Positions 12,807 through 19,845 of a DNA stretch of 19,845 bases are shown here, piece after piece. Position numbers and translations under genes: made by a program. The first letter of the stretch is position 1; every line of letters starts with the position of its first letter. The stretch comes from Desulfobacterales bacterium (GTDB lineage Bacteria; Desulfobacterota; Desulfobacteria; Desulfobacterales; RPRI01): the NCBI GenBank assembly GCA_030689795.1, contig JAUYEO010000149.1:1-19845 (forward strand). Reading direction: 5' to 3'. The notes beneath the pieces were generated by a model. It ran no database searches. It was not told the DNA's origin and saw only the letters and a program-made list of their open reading frames with translations.

Positions 12807-14732
12807 GTGGCTTTCAGCTCTATGGATAAAATATCAAAAGATTTGACTATTCCCAAACTCTTTTACAGTCAGGCGAAAAAGTATGGAAAAGAGAGGGTTG
12901 CCATGCGGGAGAAGGAATACGGCATATGGCGCCCAATCACATGGAATGATTATTTTGAAAATGTAAAATATATAGCCCTGGGGCTTATCAGTCTCGGTCT
13001 TGAAGAAGGCGATAAGGTCGCGATGATCGGTGATAACCGTCCGGAAGGGCTCTGGGCAGAAATGGGCGCACTGTGCGCAAGAGGTGTCGGAGTCTGGCTT
13101 TTCCAGGACTCCCTGCTTGATGAAGTAAAGTATATTTTAGACCATTCGGATACAAAATTCCTTGTCGGAGAAGGCCAGGAGGAGGTTGACAAGGCACTTT
13201 CCATATTCCATGAATGCCCGAAACTGAAAAAAATCATTTGGGATGATCCCAAGGGAATGCGTAATTACGACCAGGATTGTCTTATCAGCTTAAAAGAGGT
13301 CATGCTCCTCGGCAGAGAGCTTGAAAAGGAAAAACCGAACCTGTTCGAAGAGCTTGTCAATAAAGGGCACGGGGACGAGGTTGCGCTCCTATTTTATACA
13401 TCAGGAACAACAGCCCTTCCGAAAGGCGCTCTGCTTTCCCATTATAACATGCTTACGATGGGGAAAAATCTGATGTCCGTGGATCCCTGCAAGGATACGG
13501 ATGACTATGTCTCTTACCTCCCCTTTGCCTGGATAGGCGAACAGATGATGTCTATTTCATGCGGGCTTCAGATAGGATACACTCTCAACTTTCCCGAATC
13601 GACTGAGACTTCCCAGGAGAATATAAGGGAGATAGGACCTCATGTCATGTTTGCGCCTCCGCGCATGTACGAGCAGATGACCAGGACAGTGCAGGTCAAA
13701 TATCTGGATGCGGCCTGGATTAAAAGGAAATCTTACGAGATTGCCTCCCATATAGGTTATCATGTCGCTGATCTTAAATTCGCAAAGAAACATATCCCAT
13801 TCTACTGGAGGATTCTGGAATGGTTTGCCTATCTTCTGGTTCAGAAGAAGCTTAAAGACAACCTGGGGCTTACCCGCGTGAGAAACGCGTACACAGGCGG
13901 CGCAGCGATGGGGCCGGATCATTTCCGTTTCTTCCATTCGCTCGGAGTAAATTTAAAACAGATTTACGGCCAGACGGAAGTGGCGGGCATTTCGGTTGTT
14001 CACAGGAACGGCGACATCAAGTTTGACACCGTAGGGCGCCCAATACCTGAAACGGAAGTCAGCATAACCGAAGAGGGCGAAATAATAACAAAGAGCCCGT
14101 CGGTTTTTCTCGGTTATTACAAGAATCCCGAAGCGACAGAAAAGACATTGCAAGACGGATGGCTTTATTCGGGGGATAAGGGCTTCATTGATGACGACGG
14201 CCACCTTGTTGTCTTTGACCGCACCAAGGATGTCATGACCTTAAGAGACGGAAAGCCGTTTGCTCCCCAGTATCTCGAGACACGCCTTAAATTCAGCCCT
14301 TTTGTCAAGGACTCCTGGGTAATAGGCGACAACAAGGGATATATAACGGCCGTAATCTGTATAGACTATTCGGTTGTCGGAAACTGGGCAGATACGAAGA
14401 AGCTCACCTATACAAGCTACCCGGAGCTTGCCCAGAAACAGGAAGTATATGATCTTGTTGAAGAGCAGATAAGAAAAGCCAACAAGGACCTTCCCGATGC
14501 TGAAAAGTTTGTAAAATTCATCAATCTTTACAAGGAACTTGATGCCGACGATGATGAGCTGACAAGAACGAGGAAGCTCCGCCGTGCATTCGTTGAAAAA
14601 AGATACCAGGAGATAGTCGGCGCTCTTTATTCGGATACCGACGTAGTCCATATTGACACGACGATAAAATATGAAGACGGGCGGCAAATCCATATCAAGA
14701 ATGATCTGCATATACGCAAGGTAAAGGATTGA
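12807..14732 (+). CDS. AMP-forming long-chain-type acyl-CoA synthetase
   Basis: 641 residues from GTG 12807, chosen because AAGGAG lies 5 bases before it and the livG stop ends one base upstream. An ATG further up at 12789 would lie inside livG. The enzyme activates a carboxylic acid with ATP and CoA through an acyl-adenylate. Seen: P-loop YTSGTTALPKG at 197-207 (Ala where many have Gly), YGQTE at 387-391, YSGD at 454-457 with the ribose-binding Asp457, the hinge region FDRTKDVMTLRDGKPF, and RTRKLRR near the C-terminus with Lys590 as candidate adenylation lysine. Its length and long-chain (FAA/ACSL-like) look point to a fatty or other hydrophobic acid. Its place between livG and livH suggests it traps the imported acid as CoA ester, as ligases do beside aromatic-acid ABC transporters. 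Confidence 0.9.
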   Translation: MAFSSMDKISKDLTIPKLFYSQAKKYGKERVAMREKEYGIWRPITWNDYFENVKYIALGLISLGLEEGDKVAMIGDNRPEGLWAEMGALCARGVGVWLFQDSLLDEVKYILDHSDTKFLVGEGQEEVDKALSIFHECPKLKKIIWDDPKGMRNYDQDCLISLKEVMLLGRELEKEKPNLFEELVNKGHGDEVALLFYTSGTTALPKGALLSHYNMLTMGKNLMSVDPCKDTDDYVSYLPFAWIGEQMMSISCGLQIGYTLNFPESTETSQENIREIGPHVMFAPPRMYEQMTRTVQVKYLDAAWIKRKSYEIASHIGYHVADLKFAKKHIPFYWRILEWFAYLLVQKKLKDNLGLTRVRNAYTGGAAMGPDHFRFFHSLGVNLKQIYGQTEVAGISVVHRNGDIKFDTVGRPIPETEVSITEEGEIITKSPSVFLGYYKNPEATEKTLQDGWLYSGDKGFIDDDGHLVVFDRTKDVMTLRDGKPFAPQYLETRLKFSPFVKDSWVIGDNKGYITAVICIDYSVVGNWADTKKLTYTSYPELAQKQEVYDLVEEQIRKANKDLPDAEKFVKFINLYKELDADDDELTRTRKLRRAFVEKRYQEIVGALYSDTDVVHIDTTIKYEDGRQIHIKNDLHIRKVKD

Positions 14733-14781
14733 AAAGGCGTAGTTGCATTTAATATTTCAGAACCGGGAGGAGAAAGCAAAG

Positions 14782-15666
14782 ATGGAACTGTTTTTCATGA
14801 CACTTACAACCGGCATTATGGTTGGAGGAATATACGCGCTTATAGCGCTTGGATGGGTACTGATATACAAATGTTCAGGTGCGCTTAATCTTGCCATGGG
14901 TGAATTGACGCTGATTGGCGCCTATATATCGCTCAGTTTTTACTCCATGGGAGTCCCCTTTATTCTTTCCCTCGCGTTGTCGCTTGTAATCGGTTTTATT
15001 CTTGGAATTCTCACGGAGAGAATTTTTCTTGACCGGCTCATAGGTGAACCGGTTTTAACCGTCATAATGGTCACCGTGGGACTCTCCTTTTTTTTCAAGG
15101 GAATTGTTGAGCTGATATGGAGCACGGATACAAAAGTCTTTGATCCTCCTGTCTTTTCCCTTGAACCTGTCCGCTTCGGGCCTATTATCGTCGGCCAGAT
15201 TTACCTGTGGAGCTTTCTTGCGGCCATGGTGCTTCTTGTTATTTTTGTCTGCTTTTTCAAATATACACGCTGGGGGCTTGCAATGCAGGCGACTGCGGAT
15301 GACGAGATGGCGGCTCTTTCGATAGGCATCAGCGCTCGTTTTGTTTATGCCGCAGCCTGGGCGATTGCTTTCATGGCGGCAGGTGTCGGCGGAACCCTGC
15401 TTGGAAACATCAACGGACTTAACATATCGGTCGGCTACCTGGGCCTGCTTGTTCTGCCGGCGGTTGTTCTGGGCGGGCTCAATTCGGTTCCGGGAGCCAT
15501 TGTGGGCGGAATAGCAATAGGCGTAATGCAAAACTTCTGCGGCGCGTATCTTGATCAGTACTTCCCCGGCGGCGTGAAAGAGATAGCTCCTTTTGCCTTC
15601 ATGGCTGTTTTTCTCCTCTTCAAGCCACACGGGCTATGGGGCTGGGAGCGTATAGAAAGAGTTTAA
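14782..15666 (+). CDS. livH: Branched-chain-type ABC transporter permease, LivH type
   Basis: 294 residues from ATG 14782, preceded by GGGAGGAG about 10 bases upstream. An in-frame TTG at 14743 would add 13 polar residues and has no ribosome site. About eight hydrophobic segments span the inner membrane. LivH marks seen: GGIYALIALGWVLIYKCSGALNLAMGE near the N-terminus, the EAA-like cytoplasmic loop TRWGLAMQATADDEMAALSIGI at about 160-181, and PAVVLGGLNSVPGAIVGG near the C-terminus. It forms half of the channel with LivM. The gap after the acyl-CoA synthetase stop is 49 bases. Confidence 0.93.
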   Translation: MELFFMTLTTGIMVGGIYALIALGWVLIYKCSGALNLAMGELTLIGAYISLSFYSMGVPFILSLALSLVIGFILGILTERIFLDRLIGEPVLTVIMVTVGLSFFFKGIVELIWSTDTKVFDPPVFSLEPVRFGPIIVGQIYLWSFLAAMVLLVIFVCFFKYTRWGLAMQATADDEMAALSIGISARFVYAAAWAIAFMAAGVGGTLLGNINGLNISVGYLGLLVLPAVVLGGLNSVPGAIVGGIAIGVMQNFCGAYLDQYFPGGVKEIAPFAFMAVFLLFKPHGLWGWERIERV

Positions 15667-15734
15667 CCTTTTAACTTATATTTGCCGGGAATCCGCATCC
15701 GGCGGCAACCAATAAAGGACGGACGGAGAATTAT

Positions 15735-16835
15735 ATGTCGACAACTTTTCTTCCCTGTGGCGTTTATCACGAAAATTACAAACAGGATCATGCATGGTGG
15801 CAGACAAAATTTATCAAATCAAAAATGTTTCTGCTCTTTATCACACTGTTTTTCATCATTCCCTGGATATCCGATTCTTACTCGCTAAGCATCTGCAACC
15901 AGATAGGATACACGATACTTGGAGCGCTTGGAGTCCAGCTTCTAATAGGCTTCTGCGGACAGGTTACCCTCGGTCATGCGGCTTTTCTTGCGGTCGGCGC
16001 TTATGTCAGCACTCTGCTTGTCCTTGAATTTCCATGGCCGGCCGTGTTTGTTGAACTGGGTCTGGCATATCCGTTGAGCATATTTATTGCCGCAATTGCG
16101 GCAGGCCTCTGGTGCGTTCTTTTCGGTTTGCCTTCCGCCAGGGTAAAGGGATTTTACTTAATCCTCACAACCATGGCAGCGCAGTTTATTACCGTTGATT
16201 TTATTATAACCCAGTACATAAGCCAGATAGGCGGAAGAGGGCAGGCTTTTTCACTTCCTCCGGGAACGATAAAGGTCGGGCCCTGGGTCATCGACAGCGA
16301 CGTTAAAGTTTATTACATGATGATCGTGCTGACAATAATATGCGTTGTCGGCGTGGTAAACCTGCTGCGCTCAAGGGTCGGACGGGCCTGGGTAGCCATA
16401 AGAGACAATGATATATCGGCGGAAGTCATGGGGATAAATATCATTAAATACAAGCTTCTTGCGTTTTTTGTCGCCGGTTTTATCGGGGGTATTGCAGGCG
16501 CAGTCTGGATCAGTAACCTTGCGGCAATCAGCCCAGAGCATTTTCCCTGGTTCTGGTCCCTGTGGCTTGTCGGCGTTATTCTTATTGGAGGAGTCGGCTC
16601 GATTCACGGGACCATTTTCGGATCTATCTTCATGGTTGTTGTCATGGAAGCCCTGCAAATGGCCGTAATACCCCTTGCCGATACATACCCTAAACTTCTT
16701 ATGGATTTTCTTTTTATCAAGGAAGCTGCTTTCGGTCTTGCCATCTGCGGATTTTTAATATTCGAACCTAACGGTCTTGCGTACCGCTGGTGGCAAATTA
16801 AGAATTATTTCAATTTATGGCCGTTTTCGTATTAA
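15735..16835 (+). CDS. livM: Branched-chain-type ABC transporter permease, LivM type
   Basis: 366 residues, ATG with GGAG 8 bases upstream. A hydrophilic N-terminal stretch of about 30 residues precedes roughly nine hydrophobic segments. The LivM features are LLIGFCGQVTLGHAAFLAVGAY at about 69-90, the loop SRVGRAWVAIRDNDISAEVMGI at about 217-238 that docks on the ATPase, and GGVGSIHGTIFGS in the C-terminal third. It pairs with LivH to make the membrane channel. The preceding gap of 67 bases holds only a short GCCGG/CCGGC inverted repeat. Confidence 0.93.
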   Translation: MSTTFLPCGVYHENYKQDHAWWQTKFIKSKMFLLFITLFFIIPWISDSYSLSICNQIGYTILGALGVQLLIGFCGQVTLGHAAFLAVGAYVSTLLVLEFPWPAVFVELGLAYPLSIFIAAIAAGLWCVLFGLPSARVKGFYLILTTMAAQFITVDFIITQYISQIGGRGQAFSLPPGTIKVGPWVIDSDVKVYYMMIVLTIICVVGVVNLLRSRVGRAWVAIRDNDISAEVMGINIIKYKLLAFFVAGFIGGIAGAVWISNLAAISPEHFPWFWSLWLVGVILIGGVGSIHGTIFGSIFMVVVMEALQMAVIPLADTYPKLLMDFLFIKEAAFGLAICGFLIFEPNGLAYRWWQIKNYFNLWPFSY

Positions 16836-16841
16836 TTTGAG

Positions 16842-16851
16842 AGGAGGTGAT
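16842..16851 (+). promoter_or_regulatory. Full anti-Shine-Dalgarno match upstream of livK
   Basis: AGGAGGTGAT is fully complementary to the 16S rRNA tail but sits 76 bases before the livK start. The only ATG next to it (16850) is too close and opens a six-codon frame. It may be a ribosome standby site for the highly expressed binding protein, or chance. Confidence 0.3.
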
Positions 16852-16927
16852 GGTCTCGTTTTGTAAATGAACATAATGTCATTTTAAGGAGTAATAACAG
16901 CCTGCTTTCCAATGAAAGGGGGAAATC

Positions 16928-18205
16928 ATGAATCAAAAGAAAGTGTTGTTCGGATTTTATGTATTATTGCTGTCGGTAATGCTTGTTGCAGGATTCGTTT
17001 CTTCGGCAGCAGCCGTTGATAAACCTGCGGCAGCAGTAGCTGCCAAACCGATAAATATCGGTGCGCTCAATGATATGACCGGGGCCACATCGGACGTAGG
17101 AAGGGATTATGCCCTTGGTATAGCAGAAGCGATTCATTATGTGAATGATACCGGAGGCATTAACGGGAAAATGATCAAGCTTCACCAGTTTGATTACGGT
17201 TACCGGGTGCCCGAGGCTCTTACCAAGTACAAACTCTTCCAGAGACTGGGTTGTGTTGCCGTTCTGGGGTGGGGCACAGGAGATACTGAAGCCCTTTCGC
17301 CTACGGTAACAAAGGACAAGATGCCCTACATATCGGCTTCCTATTCCGGGCATTTGACTGATCCCAAGAAAACGCCTTATAACCTTTTCTTTGCGACTGA
17401 CTATTCCACAAACGCAAGGGCGGCAATTACCGCCTGGTTCGACAAAAAATGGCCCAAGCACATGGATTATGGGAAGAGGAAACCCCGTTTTGCATGTTCT
17501 TACATGTTTGCTTCCCCATACTGCAGCGCTCCGATAAAGGCCATAAAAGATCAGGCGACTATCCTTGGTTTTGATATCGGTCCCGACCAGGATGTGTCTT
17601 TATTTGCAATCGATACAAAGAGCCAGGTTCTTGCTTTAAAAGAGTTTAAGGCCGACCTGGTATGGCATGGAAACACGACAATGTCCGTGTCGGCCACTTT
17701 GAGGGATGCCTATTCTCTCGGCCTTGGCGCGGATCACATCATCAACAACTGGGGATTTGACGAAAACCTTCCGAAGATGGCCGCAAAAGCTGCGGAAGGC
17801 GCGATGGGCGCTGCAGTTTGCGCATTTTTCGGTGAAAATGTTCCCGGAATGGACAAGGTTGTGGCATATGCGAAGAAATACAATCCGGGTATTCCGGCTG
17901 ATAAACGCCTTATCAGAACCATTCAGGCATGGGGTGATGTATTGATTCTCCGGGAAGCCTTGATTCGCGCCGATAAGGCAGGCAAGCTTGACGGAGAAAG
18001 CATTTTGAAATTAGGCTTTGAAACCATGAATAATTATGAGATCGGCCTTGGTGCGCCTCCTATTACTTTTACAGCGACAGATCACCGTGTTGCCGGTGCA
18101 GTGCCGATCTATGAAATCAAGGATGGGAAATTCAAACTTGTTGAAAAAGTCGATCTTAAGAGCAGATGGCCTGAAAAATGGGCAAAAGAGTGGATCGGCT
18201 GGTAA
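16928..18205 (+). CDS. livK: Periplasmic substrate-binding protein of the Liv-type transporter
   Basis: 425 residues. A signal peptide is clear: Lys-rich start, hydrophobic core at about 6-23 and an A-A-A cleavage region near residue 29; no lipobox cysteine, so a soluble periplasmic protein. The mature part begins PINIGALNDMTGATSDVGRDYALGI, the first strand and ligand loop of the type 1 periplasmic-binding (Peripla_BP_6) fold, followed by INGKMIKLHQFDYGYR. At 425 residues it is longer than classical LivJ/LivK (about 370), as in relatives that bind aliphatic or aromatic acids and amides. GGGGGAAA lies just before ATG 16928. The ligand cannot be read from sequence; the acyl-CoA synthetase in the operon argues for a carboxylic acid. 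Confidence 0.92.
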   Translation: MNQKKVLFGFYVLLLSVMLVAGFVSSAAAVDKPAAAVAAKPINIGALNDMTGATSDVGRDYALGIAEAIHYVNDTGGINGKMIKLHQFDYGYRVPEALTKYKLFQRLGCVAVLGWGTGDTEALSPTVTKDKMPYISASYSGHLTDPKKTPYNLFFATDYSTNARAAITAWFDKKWPKHMDYGKRKPRFACSYMFASPYCSAPIKAIKDQATILGFDIGPDQDVSLFAIDTKSQVLALKEFKADLVWHGNTTMSVSATLRDAYSLGLGADHIINNWGFDENLPKMAAKAAEGAMGAAVCAFFGENVPGMDKVVAYAKKYNPGIPADKRLIRTIQAWGDVLILREALIRADKAGKLDGESILKLGFETMNNYEIGLGAPPITFTATDHRVAGAVPIYEIKDGKFKLVEKVDLKSRWPEKWAKEWIGW

Positions 18206-18237
18206 TCCAAATAAACCCCCAAGGAGGTTTTAAGGCT

Positions 18238-19050
18238 TTGTCTAAAGAAGAACCCATATTAAAGATCAATAACATCGAGGTCAAGTACCACGAAGTTATA
18301 CTTGTTATAAAAGGTGTCTCCATCGAAGTGCCCAAAGGAGGGATAGTTGCTCTTCTTGGCGCTAACGGGGCGGGGAAAAGCACTACGTTAAAGGCGATTT
18401 CAGGCCTTCTGAATCATGAAGACGGTAAAGTCACTGATGGATCTATCGAATTCATGGGTCAGCGGATAGACAAAATCAAGGCTGAAAAAATCGCCAACAT
18501 GGGCATAGTACAGGTTATTGAAGGCCGCAGGGTCTTCGAGCATCTGACTGTTGAGGAAAATCTCAGAGTCGGCGCTCATATGAGGAAAGGTGGAAGAAAT
18601 ATTAAAGACAGCCTTGAAATGGTATATAACTATTTTCCAAGGCTGAGGGAGAAGAGGAACGAGACCGCAGGCTTTATCAGCGGAGGAGAACAGCAGATGA
18701 CAGTTGTAGGGCGAGCGCTTATGACGCGCCCGAAGCTTATTTTGCTGGATGAACCTTCAATGGGACTTGCTCCCCTTCTCATCCATGAAATTTTCAATAT
18801 AATAACCCGCCTGAACAGCGAAGAGAACATTTCTATTCTTCTCGTGGAGCAGAATGCGAAGCTTGCATTAAGTGTTGCTCCATATGCTTACGTGATGGAG
18901 AATGGCCGTATTGTTATGGATGACACTTCAGAAAAACTGATGCAGAATCCCGATATCAAGGATTTCTATCTTGGCCTGACCGATGTGGGGGGCCGGAAAA
19001 GTTTTAGAGACGTCAAGCACTATAAACGGAGAAAAAGGTGGATTACCTAA
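18238..19050 (+). CDS. livF: Branched-chain-type ABC transporter ATPase, LivF type
   Basis: 270 residues from TTG 18238, chosen because AAGGAGG stands about 9 bases upstream. An in-frame ATG at 18178 would start inside livK. Walker A is GANGAGKST at 41-49, the ABC signature SGGEQQ at 148-153, and Walker B LILLDEP at 167-173. The switch position is Gln205 in VEQN, as usual in LivF proteins, which differ here from the histidine of LivG. The last 20 residues are basic (KHYKRRKRW). It pairs with LivG on the cytoplasmic face. Both ATPase genes begin with TTG while the binding protein has ATG and a strong ribosome site, which may set a low ATPase to binding-protein ratio. Confidence 0.93.
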   Translation: MSKEEPILKINNIEVKYHEVILVIKGVSIEVPKGGIVALLGANGAGKSTTLKAISGLLNHEDGKVTDGSIEFMGQRIDKIKAEKIANMGIVQVIEGRRVFEHLTVEENLRVGAHMRKGGRNIKDSLEMVYNYFPRLREKRNETAGFISGGEQQMTVVGRALMTRPKLILLDEPSMGLAPLLIHEIFNIITRLNSEENISILLVEQNAKLALSVAPYAYVMENGRIVMDDTSEKLMQNPDIKDFYLGLTDVGGRKSFRDVKHYKRRKRWIT

Positions 19051-19078
19051 CCTCTGAAAAGAGTAAGGGAGGTCAAAA

Positions 19079-19684
19079 ATGCAAAAAAGATTAATTATAT
19101 TTGTCGGCTTGTGTTTTTTGTTGGTCGTTCCGGGCCTTGTTTTTGGCGCGGGAAAAATAGAGGTTAAGGCAACTCAGAAAAATTTTAAAACTCCTGTTGT
19201 TACTTTAAGCAGAGTTGAAGTGGCTCATTACTGGGGTTACTGGTTTTATGGCGCAAAGGTCGAAGTAACAAAGGGAAAAGCCGGAAACAACGGCGCGCCT
19301 CTTGATCTCAATTTTATTTTTGATATCGAAAATCCGAATCCTTATCCTGTAGTAATGGAGAGCCTGAATTTCACGGTTGCGTTTGAAGATTATGATCTGA
19401 ATACCGTAGGTTCTCAGGAAACGATGTGGATTCCTGCCGGAAAGACAAACCAGATAAGAGTATCAGCCTTATTCGATATCTGGCAGTCCTTTCTCAGTCT
19501 TGGCGTAACCGGCGGGCTGAAACTTCAGGAAAAAGGAGTAGCAGTTCATGACCAGCTTGAAAAATGGTGGACAGGAATTCCGGATTTTTCGTTTCCTGTA
19601 AGCGTTAAAGAAGGGTCTGCCGTTTTCAAGGCAGACAGCGTGACAGGTGTTGCGTCATTTGGCGCTACATATCCTGCTAAATAA
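19079..19684 (+). CDS. Secreted LEA_2 / WHy-domain protein
   Basis: 201 residues, with GGGAGG 8 bases before the ATG. A signal peptide is evident: MQKR start, hydrophobic core at about 5-22, probable cleavage after G23. The mature part has the WHy/LEA14-type layout: LDLNFIFDIENPNPYPVVMESLNFTVAFEDYDL at about 75-107, with the characteristic N-P-N at 85-87, then a beta-rich part with WIPAGKTNQI. LEA_2 proteins form an Ig-like beta sandwich; the plant and bacterial WHy proteins have been linked to desiccation and stress, and in proteobacteria their role is mostly unknown. It is the last gene of the liv operon, 28 bases after livF and before the terminator, which suggests a periplasmic part in uptake or handling of the hydrophobic substrate. 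That role is inference. Confidence 0.85.
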   Translation: MQKRLIIFVGLCFLLVVPGLVFGAGKIEVKATQKNFKTPVVTLSRVEVAHYWGYWFYGAKVEVTKGKAGNNGAPLDLNFIFDIENPNPYPVVMESLNFTVAFEDYDLNTVGSQETMWIPAGKTNQIRVSALFDIWQSFLSLGVTGGLKLQEKGVAVHDQLEKWWTGIPDFSFPVSVKEGSAVFKADSVTGVASFGATYPAK

Positions 19685-19701
19685 TTGTTCGTTTTCCAAC
19701 G

Positions 19702-19749
19702 ACTGCGTGTTTCGAAATATGATATTAATATTTTGAAACACGCAGTTTT
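19702..19749 (+). terminator. Strong intrinsic terminator of the liv operon
   Basis: ACTGCGTGTTTC (19702-19713) and GAAACACGCAGT (19735-19746) form a perfect 12-base stem, and AAATAT/ATATTT inside can extend it by about 7 pairs including a G-U. A TTTT run (19746-19749) follows. It lies 18 bases after the LEA_2 stop and closes the seven-gene unit. Confidence 0.85.
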
Positions 19750-19845
19750 GATGCTCTCGTAAAAAGTCATATGCGAACGGATTTGAGATTTTTGGGGAAT
19801 AGATTTTTAAGGAACTGAGCGTTAAAAATCACAAGCTGTTTGAGG

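Overview
The window looks like chromosomal DNA of an anaerobic deltaproteobacterium (Desulfobacterota; a sulfate reducer or syntroph is my best guess). The reasons are a selenoprotein gene read through two UGA codons, a rubredoxin with the uncommon C-X4-C knuckle, a tmRNA tag reading ADDYNYALAA, and a branched-chain-type ABC transporter operon with an acyl-CoA synthetase inside it. The placement is inference; no rRNA or marker gene settles it.

Layout. Positions 1-8669 are read leftwards and 9046-19684 rightwards, diverging from a repeat-bearing gap at 8670-9045. On the left (1-2725) an operon runs fic, a 131-residue unknown protein, then a larger unknown protein that leaves the window. It has a promoter overlaid by TTTAATAAG half-sites. 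Next come rubredoxin and a PspC-domain membrane protein (2853-3350).

From 3494 to 5721 lies what looks like a small island at the 3' end of the tmRNA gene. A degenerate 25-base copy of the ssrA 3' end marks its far edge. Its cargo is an overlapping pair: an ABC/SMC-like AAA ATPase and a Toprim-like DUF3226-type protein. This architecture resembles OLD- or PARIS-type anti-phage systems. Behind it are ssrA, smpB, enzyme I (ptsI) and HPr (ptsH), all leftward, with a strong private promoter for ssrA.

Rightwards, 9046-9273 encodes a 75-residue glutaredoxin-like selenoprotein of the UXX-star type. Sec is at residues 13 and 73, and the last codons are UGA-GGC-GUU-stop. It is followed by a LOG-family phosphoribohydrolase and a GAF-PAS-LuxR regulator. 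From about 11793 to 19749 is one transcription unit with promoter, palindromic operator candidate and terminator: livG, acyl-CoA synthetase, livH, livM, livK, livF and a secreted LEA_2/WHy-domain protein. The likely job is uptake of a carboxylic acid, perhaps fatty or aromatic, and its activation to the CoA thioester rather than plain leucine transport; this is inference from gene content. The last 95 bases after the terminator show no gene.
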